From: Gemmatimonadota bacterium
Lineage (GTDB): Bacteria; Gemmatimonadota; Gemmatimonadetes; Gemmatimonadales; Gemmatimonadaceae
Reading direction: 5' to 3'
Assembly (NCBI GenBank): GCA_003134685.1
Contig: PLCA01000009.1
Span: 124,001 to 188,000, forward strand
Length of the DNA stretch: 64,000 bases
Positions 36,701 to 43,550 of the stretch are shown here, one piece after another; the stretch's first letter is position 1; every line of letters starts with the position of its first letter. The position numbers were made by a program, and so were the translations under genes. The notes below the pieces were generated by a model, which was not told where the DNA came from, did no database searches, and was given only the letters and a program-made list of their open reading frames with translations.

Positions 36701-37157
36701 GCTCGGCGGTTTGCTTGGGGCCGCCTGCGGCTTGGGGCAGCAGAGCTTCATCGAACGACAGCCCTGGCGCCGGCCGTGTCACGCGGCCGTAGGTGTACGC
36801 GAGCCAGTACGTCACATGGAAAAGCTCGCGCACCGCAACCAATCCATCGTCTACTGGAATCGCGCGGTGTCCGTGGACTGCGCGGTTACCTAGGGTGTTG
36901 ATCACACGAGCCTTACTGAAAACCGCCTCGCCCGCGGTCGCTTTGAAGCTCGGTTCGTGGATCAGTGCCGAGAGATTGTCCTGATAGGGCAACTGAAGGG
37001 CGGCGTCGTGCTTATAGGCCCAGGCGATGGCTAGTTCGAGTGCTCGGCGGGCGTAGAAGCACGCTGTACGGGGGTCCGCGAGCACGGCACCTTCTGCTGC
37101 TGCGGTGGCGTCGAACAGCGCCAGCCATTCGCTCTTAAGGAAGCTGAACTGGCTCAT
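33747..37157 (-). CDS. hsdR: Type I restriction endonuclease subunit R with N-terminal DUF4145
   Basis: 1136 aa from ATG 37157 (MSQFSFLKSEWLALF). Domains: DUF4145 (~1-125, with RAVHGH), coiled coil (~150-200), HsdR N-terminal PD-(D/E)xK nuclease (FVDYVLWG with D249, LGLVEAKR with E264 and K266), and the SF2 motor with Walker A ATGAGKT (378-384), DEAH (475-478), motif III LTATP and motif VI GRGTR. The C-terminal ~330 residues are the helical HsdR C domain. It cleaves DNA after translocation when both strands lack HsdM methylation. Upstream frame to 37412 is not coding. It follows hsdS by 205 bp. Confidence 0.94.
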   Translation of the reverse strand: MSQFSFLKSEWLALFDATAAAEGAVLADPRTACFYARRALELAIAWAYKHDAALQLPYQDNLSALIHEPSFKATAGEAVFSKARVINTLGNRAVHGHRAIPVDDGLVAVRELFHVTYWLAYTYGRVTRPAPGLSFDEALLPQAAGGPKQTAEQLLQLEAALHDRDEKLASLLADKTTLDEELKRLRAEVAEAKRAAAVQPDTHDYSEAETRDYFIDLLLKEAGWPLDQARAREFEVSGMPNNKGKGFVDYVLWGDDGKPLGLVEAKRTRRDSRVGQQQAKLYADCLERQFGQRPLIFYSNGYEHWFWDDTNYPPRAVQGFYKKAELELAIQRLSIRKSLTAAEINPAIVERYYQTRGIRRIAESFERDHDRKALMVMATGAGKTRTVIALADLLTRCNWAKRVLFLTDRVALVKQAVNAFKAFLPDASPVNLVTDKEADGRVFISTYPTMMGLIDDTKDGQRRFGVGHFDLVIIDEAHRSVFQKYRAIFDYFDSLLVGLTATPKDEVDRNTYSLFDLENGVPTDAYSLEEAVRDGFLVPPKAVSVPLKFQREGIKYEDLSEDDKDQWDALEWDDEGNVPDRVDAAAVNKWLFNKDTVDKVLAHLMTHGITVAGGDRLGKTILFAKNQAHADFIAERFNANYPHYKGEFARVITFKTEYAQNLIESFSAKDKAPHIALSVDMLDTGIDIPEVVNLVFFKLVRSKTKFWQMVGRGTRLRPDLFGPGDDKKFFYIFDYCQNLEYFGENPEATEGALGASLGKRLFNARLELIGELDQRNAAEGGVVKAPATTYGDPASEPEVRHAVAEVLHRETAAMNVDNFVVRPKRRIVEKFAKPEAWTVLTPDTLSELSHEVAGLPSELDPEGEEAKRFDLLVLSLQLAMMRSEPGFVRLREQVKELAGLLEEKSAIPMVRDQMALIQDVQTDEWWQDVTVPMLEGMRRRLRDLIKLIDKQKRKPIYTDFEDEIGGESAVALPGIGEGADYAKFRAKAQAFLRAHLDHVAIRKLRMNKPLTATDLSELEQMLAENGVGAAEDIRRAAVESHGLGLFVRSLVGLDREAAKAAMGGFLTGKVLAGNQIEFVNLIVNHLTAHGVMAATLLYESPFTDLTPRGPDGLFSSGQVDELVGVLAAVHATAVAA

Positions 37158-37362
37158 CACAACTGTGTCGAGTCTCCGAATCGCGCAGTCGTTAGCGTGG
37201 CGAAGATAAGCAGCAGCCGCTGATGCAAAGCTTCCGGCACTTTCACAGATATAGCTCGGACGGTGAATCGAAACGCCAGCCGCAAGGGGCGCCAGCGAAT
37301 CGTTCCGCAGAGTGCGGTATAATCCTGCACGGGCTTTGTGTCGAAGCAGCAGGGCGATGAGT

Positions 37363-38547
37363 TCACAGTTCGCCGCGAAAGGCGCGATGTTGGAGGCAGG
37401 CAAAAAGCGCATCCATTTCGATGATGGCGGCGAGCTGGCGATCTTTTAGACGACGAATCTCGTCGACTTGCACCGCAAACCTTCTCTGGAGATCAAGAGA
37501 CGGCAATGGAATTTGAATCTCGCGAACCATAGTAAGATTGAGGTTCTTTTGGCGCACTCCTCGTTGTTGGCGGCGAAAATGTTCACGACCCACCACAATT
37601 GCGAAGTAGACATAGATGGACTCCGCGACTTGGTTGTCTATTCGTGCGAAGGCGACTGCTTGATTGCACGAGCAATCGACGCCTGCGATGCCAGCCTTTA
37701 GAGCCGCACTGTCGTACATGCCTAGCATCAAAGAGCCGAGGGGCACAGGCTTGGCCGACGTTTCGAGAAGTGCGCTAGCGGTAACGCGCTCCTTGCTCTG
37801 AAACAAGTACATCTGATCAAGTTCGCCGGAGGAGAACCAAGGGACCGTCCCGCCGAAATATTCTGTCCTCTCCCGCGGTGGCGTCCCACCACTCTGCCAG
37901 TCTCCAAGATCGCTTAGCGCAATTGTCGGCAAGGCCTTCGTATTTTCTGCGGGGTGGCCGAACATATTCAGGAAGATGGATTGGGTAAGGACATCAAGTT
38001 GGCCCAGCGCGGCACGACGTTTGGCACGCAGCGCGTCCGCTTTATCTAAAACCTCCGCGATCCGCTGCTGCTGGGAGAGGGGTGGGAGTGGGATTCTGAT
38101 CTTGCCCAGATTCCCGCGGGAGATTCTGGAGCGAGTAGTTCCAGTCGCGTAGCGAGCAATCTGATTTCGGCTGGCTGGCCCGTTCAAACAGTGCATCAAC
38201 CATCGCAAATCGTGTTTCTTGGCGTCCGGACGAATTATGCAAACGTCCACCACGGTCACCGAGGGTTTCGAGTCGCCAGGGAAGATGCATGCGCGTCCAA
38301 GCGGATCGGGCATCCGCGCCACCAGCACGTCACCGGGCTCTAGGAATGTGCATCGGAGTGCGCGTGCCCTGTCGCTGGTCAGAAATCGATCCGACTTGTC
38401 GACGTATTCACCGTCCCCCACATCCGCTAACTGGACTAGACGGACATCTCCGTCGGGGTCTTGGTCCTTCGACTCGACCCAGTCGCCATCTACGAACACT
38501 TCGGCGGACGCCAAAGCATCTTGGAGTGTGACTATCGGCCAGTTCAC
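37363..38547 (-). CDS. hsdS: Type I restriction-modification specificity subunit S
   Basis: 394 aa. Two target recognition domains are each followed by a conserved helical spacer: IRIPLPPLSQQQRIAEVLDK near residue 155-175 and IQIPLPSLDLQRRFAVQVDE near 345-365, the normal duplicated HsdS layout. The subunit sets the bipartite DNA target for both methylation and restriction. Its ATG overlaps the hsdM stop (ATGA). The two TRDs differ from each other, so the target has two unlike halves; the sequence cannot be read out here. Confidence 0.93.
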   Translation of the reverse strand: MNWPIVTLQDALASAEVFVDGDWVESKDQDPDGDVRLVQLADVGDGEYVDKSDRFLTSDRARALRCTFLEPGDVLVARMPDPLGRACIFPGDSKPSVTVVDVCIIRPDAKKHDLRWLMHCLNGPASRNQIARYATGTTRSRISRGNLGKIRIPLPPLSQQQRIAEVLDKADALRAKRRAALGQLDVLTQSIFLNMFGHPAENTKALPTIALSDLGDWQSGGTPPRERTEYFGGTVPWFSSGELDQMYLFQSKERVTASALLETSAKPVPLGSLMLGMYDSAALKAGIAGVDCSCNQAVAFARIDNQVAESIYVYFAIVVGREHFRRQQRGVRQKNLNLTMVREIQIPLPSLDLQRRFAVQVDEIRRLKDRQLAAIIEMDALFACLQHRAFRGEL

Positions 38548-40082
38548 TCCAGCATCCTCTCCAACTCCTTCATGCCTCGCTCAATCTCCTCTTCCAGTTT
38601 CGCGAGGTCGGCAAGGATCTGCTTGGGCGCACGAAATTCAATCTCTTCGCGCGTCATCTCTTTGTAACGGTTAAGGGAGAGGTCATAGCCCTGGGCGGCG
38701 ATGTCGGTCTTGATCACGCAAAAGCTTTGCGCGGTGCGCGGGCGTTCTCTCTCAGTACCGTTGCGCTCGGCCCAACGTGCCAGCACGTCGGGGAGGTTGT
38801 TTTTTTCGTGCTCCTGGGCACCGAGTGCGGCGCGCGGAATGGCTCCGAGCTTTTCGTCCGGAAGCTGTGCCGTGCGTTTGTCATCGAGGCTCCACCCGTC
38901 CGCCTCGACGTCGTAGAACCAAACCTGATCGGTGCCACCGGAATTGGTCTTGGTGAAGAGCAGTATCGCCGTAGACACACCCGCATAGGGCTTGAACACG
39001 CCGCCGGGCAACTTGACCACGGCATCCAGCTTCTGGTCTTCGACCAGCATTCGGCGCAGCTCCTTGTGCGCATTGGTGGAGCCGAACAGCACGCCGTCGG
39101 GCACGATAACCGCGGCGCGGCCACCCGGCTTCAGAAGGCGCAAGAACAGCGCGAGAAAGAGCAATTCGGTCTTCTTCGTCTTGACGATTTGCAGAAGGTC
39201 CTTCGCGGTGTTCTCGTAGTCCAGGCTGCCGGCGAAGGGTGGATTGGCCAGCACTAGCGTGTACTTCTCCTCTTCGCCTGCGTGATCTTGGGCGAGCGAG
39301 TCGCGGTAACGGATATCCGGGTTCTCAACACCGTGCAGGAGCATGTTCATGCTGCCGATGCGCAACATGGTATTATCGAAGTCGAACCCGTGGAACAACC
39401 CGCCGTGGAAGTGTTCGCGCAGCTTCGCGTCGTGCAGGATGTTGGGGTGCCGCTCGCGCAGCACCTCGCCCGCCGCGACGAGGAAGCCAGCTGTGCCGCA
39501 GGCCGGATCGCAGATGATGTCGGTGGGCTGCGGCCTGGTCATCTCCACCATCAGCCGGATGATGTGACGTGGTGTGCGAAATTGGCCGTTCTGCCCAGCG
39601 CTGGCGATCTTGCCGAGCATGTACTCGTACAGGTCGCCCTTGGTGTCGCGATCCTCCATCGGCACGGCGTCGAGCAGGTCCACAACCTTGGCCAGCAGAG
39701 CCGGCGAGGGAATAGTGAAGCGCGCATCCTTCATGTGGTGCGCGTAAGTGGAGTCGTCGCCGCCGAGCGTGCGCAGGTACGGGAAGACGTGCTCGGCCAC
39801 GACCGTGAACATCTCGGCTGGCGCCAGATGCTTGAAGCGAGACCACCGCAGGTCATCGTAAGGGCGTCCTTTGGCATCCGCGCCCTCCGGGAATACGCGC
39901 CGCTCCATCGGACGCTTCAGGCGGGCCGACTTATTCTCCTCTAGCGTGTGCAGGTCGTCCAGGCGGCGAAGGAAGAGCAGATAGGTAATCTGTTCGATGA
40001 CCTCCAGCGGATTGGAGATTCCGCCGGTCCAGAAAGCGTTCCAGATCTGGTCGATCTGGCTTTTGATGGCACCGGTGATCAT
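38544..40082 (-). CDS. hsdM: Type I DNA methyltransferase subunit M
   Basis: 512 aa. The N-terminal helical domain (SQIDQIWNAFWTGGISNPLE, LLFLRRLDDLHTLEE) precedes the N6-adenine methyltransferase domain with SAM motif DPACGTAGF (192-200) and catalytic NPPF (280-283). The C-terminal helical part ends KQILADLAKLEEEIERGMKE. Methylates adenine within the HsdS target. First gene of hsdM-hsdS-hsdR, all on the minus strand; the operon begins right after the pseudogene at 40167-40628, with no visible promoter assigned. Confidence 0.95.
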   Translation of the reverse strand: MITGAIKSQIDQIWNAFWTGGISNPLEVIEQITYLLFLRRLDDLHTLEENKSARLKRPMERRVFPEGADAKGRPYDDLRWSRFKHLAPAEMFTVVAEHVFPYLRTLGGDDSTYAHHMKDARFTIPSPALLAKVVDLLDAVPMEDRDTKGDLYEYMLGKIASAGQNGQFRTPRHIIRLMVEMTRPQPTDIICDPACGTAGFLVAAGEVLRERHPNILHDAKLREHFHGGLFHGFDFDNTMLRIGSMNMLLHGVENPDIRYRDSLAQDHAGEEEKYTLVLANPPFAGSLDYENTAKDLLQIVKTKKTELLFLALFLRLLKPGGRAAVIVPDGVLFGSTNAHKELRRMLVEDQKLDAVVKLPGGVFKPYAGVSTAILLFTKTNSGGTDQVWFYDVEADGWSLDDKRTAQLPDEKLGAIPRAALGAQEHEKNNLPDVLARWAERNGTERERPRTAQSFCVIKTDIAAQGYDLSLNRYKEMTREEIEFRAPKQILADLAKLEEEIERGMKELERMLE

Positions 40083-40166
40083 GTCAGGATACTTCGATTC
40101 CGTTCGAATGAAGTCAAATGGAGTTTTCAGCCCATTGGAAAGGTGCCATGTATGGGCCTCAGGGCA

Positions 40167-40628
40167 CTAGGTAATCTGGATCAGCCAATTTGGTTGCCGC
40201 CTCCACATCAGCGAGCAAGCCAAAAACGAAAAGCGCGGTCGAGCACCGTCCAGTCTGGCGGAAGGTCGATCTTTGCGCGACCTGTGAGCCATCCCAGGTC
40301 GATGATTCCGACTCGCCTGCCTCCCTCGAACACCGCGAAGCTGCGCCTGAAGATGTTCGCACTTCGCAGCTTGACTCTTCGTTTGAAGAGCTCGACGTCG
40401 AGATTCGACCGCCACCACTTCGGCTTCGTGGCTCGCGCAAGGATTTGTCTCTTGCACTCGATCACGTAGTTGCCGCCGATAACCTGGTCGTTAAAAGCTG
40501 TAGCGTCCGTCGGCGAGATCAAGCTTCGCCGTCTCATGCCATAGAGATCTCTCCATTTCCCCGACGACCTTGCCGCTATCAAGGAACTGGAAATTCCACG
40601 AGAACAACGTGCGAACTGCGATGAGCAA
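40167..40628 (-). pseudogene. Frameshifted copy of the LURP-one-like gene
   Basis: Nucleotide sequence closely matches the intact gene at 29721-30185 from the shared GGAGG and TTG start (40628) to the shared stop region (40169-40167). Relative to the intact gene it has a 2-bp loss after RYSF that creates TAA in the first frame, and a further 1-bp loss near the C-terminus (LACSL region), so the product is split over three frames. The segment WWRSNLDVELFKR is identical in both. It is a decayed paralogue next to hsdM. Confidence 0.85.
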
Positions 40629-40718
40629 GCAGCCTCCCTCCAAGAAGTAGACCCCCGCTGCTTAGTTCTACTTCTTCGTCCGCGCGGCCCGTGGTCGCTT
40701 TCGCAAAGCGTCTGTGCT

Positions 40719-41192
40719 CTAGTTATCTCGTGCGTCTTGGCTAAAGGCCCAGACTACAACTGCACCCAAGCCAAGCCACGTCAATCCATCTCGCTTCTGT
40801 TTTTGCGTAGCTCTAACGAAAACGTTTCGCTGGAGCCACTTCAGCCCGCTCGCCGGGTTTTTGTAAAGCGGGAGGTACTTTGTACCGCGCAGGAATCCAG
40901 TCGGCGAGGCGGACTTATGAAGGACGATGGGTATGATCGGCTTTCTCTTTCCCTTGGCTATCCCAATTTCCTGTGGGACCCAATCAGAGGCCGATGCGTG
41001 GTGACTCCACAGAAGTATAAAGACGTCGCAACGGTCAATCGCATCGACAATCGCCTGATCGAGGTCCGACCCGGGGTCAATGGATGAATCTGCAAGAAAT
41101 ACTTTGCATCCGGGGCGCTCCAGGATTCCTCTCACTTCTGTCGCTCGACTCAAATCACGTGTCGAATAACTAATGAATACTTCAAATGCCAT
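40719..41192 (-). CDS. TIR domain protein with C-terminal hydrophobic segment
   Basis: 157 aa. TIR domain at residues 1 to ~115: FEVFISYSTRDLSRATEV (box 1), VFLADSSIDPGSDLDQAI (BB loop), CDVFILLWSHHASASDWV and the catalytic-type glutamate E75 in VPQEIGIAKGK, the position used for NAD hydrolysis in prokaryotic TIR enzymes. A C-terminal stretch (LTWLGLGAVVVWAFS) could insert in the membrane. TIR proteins in defence islands often act as effectors that deplete NAD. No sensor gene (STING, CBASS synthase, Argonaute, Thoeris ThsA) is next to it, so its trigger is unknown. Confidence 0.88.
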   Translation of the reverse strand: MAFEVFISYSTRDLSRATEVRGILERPGCKVFLADSSIDPGSDLDQAIVDAIDRCDVFILLWSHHASASDWVPQEIGIAKGKRKPIIPIVLHKSASPTGFLRGTKYLPLYKNPASGLKWLQRNVFVRATQKQKRDGLTWLGLGAVVVWAFSQDARDN

Positions 41193-41308
41193 AAATGTTC
41201 ACGAATCATGGGTGTTTTGGCTGCATACATCGGCGCACATGCGTGCGCGAGGCAACTCAGCCTCTTCGAATTTGTATGAATCGCGGCGCCGCCTGATTTC
41301 GCAACGCC

Positions 41309-41522
41309 CGTCTACGTCGGCCTCGGTCATCAAAATGATCTTGTGATACCGAGCGTTCTCGAGGTTGAAGTCGTCCTTGATCCCCGTACCGATCGCGGTG
41401 ATGGTCGTCCGGATCGCCTCATTGCCGAGGATCTTGTCGATGCGAGCTCTCTCAACGTTCAGAATCTTCCCACGTAAAGGCAGAATCGCCTGGAAACGCG
41501 CGATTGCGCCCCTGCTTCCCCG
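41309..41522 (-). pseudogene. Internal fragment of gyrB
   Basis: Matches intact gyrB at about 47214-47410 (the segment containing [18 protein letters not shown] and the [10 protein letters not shown] Toprim motif) with about 22 mismatches over the first 186 aligned bases, then one extra base. At the Toprim motif the fragment encodes T-E-A-D-V-D-G, replacing the first Asp with Glu. Similarity ends abruptly on both sides. It is not translatable as a gyrase domain. Confidence 0.85.
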
Positions 41523-41671
41523 TCATTTTGCTCAGACACAATCGACTGAAGGGATGAAAAGCGGTGGCTCGCGATGCGATAGGGAGCGCGCTCTAGGCTG
41601 ATCATCCCCAGGCCGTAGGCGGACGGAGTCGGTCGGCGGCCATTTAGTGCGACGGCCTAACGACTGGTGAA

Positions 41672-42088
41672 TTATTTTCCCGCACACACCGTCTTGATGC
41701 GAGTGCTGTCGGCGGGAACGAAGATGGCAAGCGACTTACCTTTGCGTTGCGTGCCTGTACCGAACACGGCTCCCATAACTTTTGCCCCTGCACCCGGCTC
41801 ATCGATGTTGCCCATAATGATGCCAGTCGCACCCACCTCCGCGGCCTTCTGTCGCATAGACTTCATCATTCCACTTTCGCTGGTCCACCCGGAACTTCCC
41901 GACGAATTGAGCAAGGCAATTTCCGTGTAGGGGGAACCGACATTCGAGGGTGCGGTGTAGAGCTTCACCGCGTCGGGGCACGTTCTCGCGAGGTGAATGG
42001 AACTATCCATTAGCGCAGCGTTCGTCTTTGTGCAGCCCCAAAGAGCTAGTGCGCCTATGAGGGTGAGTACTCCACTGTTAAATCGCAT
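41672..42088 (-). CDS. Small hypothetical lipoprotein
   Basis: 138 aa. Lipoprotein signal RFNSGVLTLIGALALWGC with lipobox LWGC. The mature part has SVLLN-like strands (AVKLYTAPSNVGSPYTEIAL, EVGATGIIMGNIDEPG) and a second Cys near the end (IKTVCAGK). The pattern resembles small surface lipoproteins with a YbjQ/heavy-metal-binding-like core, but no family is certain. No clear ribosome binding site precedes ATG 42088. Confidence 0.7.
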   Translation of the reverse strand: MRFNSGVLTLIGALALWGCTKTNAALMDSSIHLARTCPDAVKLYTAPSNVGSPYTEIALLNSSGSSGWTSESGMMKSMRQKAAEVGATGIIMGNIDEPGAGAKVMGAVFGTGTQRKGKSLAIFVPADSTRIKTVCAGK

Positions 42089-42884
42089 ACGAAAAGGGGG
42101 GTTAAGGTGACGAAGCTGCGGTTAGCGAGTGAGAATGACAATCGTAGGCCGTCCCTGTTCCGGGAGCAATGATCAATTTCACAAAATGCAGGAATTCATC
42201 TTCACGGTGATATGAAACCGACATCTCGCATCTTTTGGCAATGTGTCCCGACCGCGAAAAGAGGCCAGGTCAACAGACTGGGTGGTGCATATGGATTGGA
42301 AAAGCGCCTCCAGCTTCGGTCCGCCTAGAGCGAGTCCCACCGTGCCAGCTGCACCTTTCTTTACTTCCCCACTCGGTGTTACGCTGCCGGGTCCGGTTGC
42401 GGTGCCGGCAACAGTTGCATTGTTCGAACAGAGAGCTTCGGTTTGAGGGTTTGCGGTCTAACATGGCTTGGCGGAGGATGATGCTCCCAAGCTCCTTGTC
42501 GGGCCGCAGCGCTGGGTCGCTGGAGCGGATCGCACCTCAACACACCTCACGCCCATGGAAATTCCACGAGAACAACATGCGAACTGCTGCGAGCAAACCG
42601 CCTCCTCTCGCGAAAGGAAACCGGGATACCAGGGCATCGTTGCTTCTCTGGACTGGCGATTCACAGACCGGCTGGTAAAGAGTGCCGTGCGGTCAAGTCA
42701 TCAAGCGCGAACCCGGACCGCAGGCCAGCACGTATCCGACTGATACGAAGGATGGAGCTGGTAGGAACCAGCATTGAAAGTGCGTAGTCTTCGCCTATGA
42801 TGAAGACGCTGACTTTAGTGCGCTGATCATCGCGAACTACAGCCATCGGTCAGTCTAGGACCAGCCACCTCGCCTGAATATTAC
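42089..42884. other. Gene-free stretch with a LURP-family 5-prime fragment
   Basis: About 800 bp without a recognised gene. The part 42554-42645 is a remnant described separately. An open frame at 42243-42446 (+) has Pro-rich sequence but no support. No terminator, integrase or tRNA was found. The region lies immediately before the two-gene operon and may hold its promoter. Confidence 0.5.
42554..42645 (-). repeat. 5-prime fragment of the LURP-one-like gene and its upstream region
   Basis: Read on the minus strand it carries the ribosome site (GAGGAGGCGG), TTG start and first codons (encoding AAVRMLFSWNF) of the gene at 30185, plus ~50 bp upstream that resemble the 30186-30250 intergenic region (shared GGCATCGTTGC). 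Similarity stops after codon ~12 of the gene. It is the third copy in the window. Confidence 0.75.
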
Positions 42885-43550
42885 GTGCCTATCACTTTCT
42901 CGCGCGAAACCACCGAGTTGATCGGAGTCCTCCGAGAACGAGACTCACGATACGGAACAAAACTCGAGGATATGCTGTTGGGGGCTTTTTACGCGTTCGG
43001 GAACGTTGGGAACCCCGACCGACTACCGCAGGCGGCGCAAAGCATGCGCGAATTGCTAGATCGACTGCCCCTTCAGTACGAAGGGGCTCCGCCCTATGTC
43101 CCAGTGGGCAAGTCTGCAGACCACATGCATGCTATCATCGATCAGTTCGACAAGGCAAAACAGACCTCAACGTGTTTTGACAGGCAAAGATCACAGTGGG
43201 ATGGGACGATCGATGCACCTTTACAAAACCTCTTAGTAACGGTTGACGCGATTGTCGACGAACAAAAAAAAGCAGTCTCAAAGCAAGAACGAAAGAAGAG
43301 GTTCATGCGAGACTTGGACCCGACAGGCGAACCACTTCCCCAAGTCCGGGAAGCATCCGCGTTGAAAAAATGGCGCGATTACGATGACTACTTTCAGAAG
43401 GTCGCCCATCATAATCGGCCGGCGACGCACGACGATTTCGAAGCCAGCATTAATGGTTGCGTGCGGATGCTGCTCGGCCACCTGAAGCCGGCCACTTCGG
43501 CCACGCTAGACGCTCTAGATGAGATAATTAAGAAGGCAGAAAGCAAATGA
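42885..43550 (+). CDS. Unrecognised 221-aa protein, first gene of the two-gene operon
   Basis: 221 aa from GTG 42885. Mainly helical with charged residues; no membrane segment, signal or known catalytic motif. Blocks that may be conserved are FSRETTELIGVLRERDSRYG, DMLLGAFYAFGNVG and the closing WRDYDDYFQKVAHHNRPATHDDF, where W-x-x-Y-x-x-Y-F-x-x-V-A-H-H could be a binding or HEPN-like helix (hypothesis only). A basic stretch (KAVSKQERKKRFMRDL) may touch nucleic acid. Its stop overlaps the start of the 944-aa gene as ATGA, so the two proteins are made together, possibly in equal amounts. Confidence 0.75.
   Translation: MPITFSRETTELIGVLRERDSRYGTKLEDMLLGAFYAFGNVGNPDRLPQAAQSMRELLDRLPLQYEGAPPYVPVGKSADHMHAIIDQFDKAKQTSTCFDRQRSQWDGTIDAPLQNLLVTVDAIVDEQKKAVSKQERKKRFMRDLDPTGEPLPQVREASALKKWRDYDDYFQKVAHHNRPATHDDFEASINGCVRMLLGHLKPATSATLDALDEIIKKAESK

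Noticed and set aside
42243-42446. 67-aa plus-strand open frame
   Set aside because: No ribosome site, motif or neighbour support; left inside the gene-free stretch.
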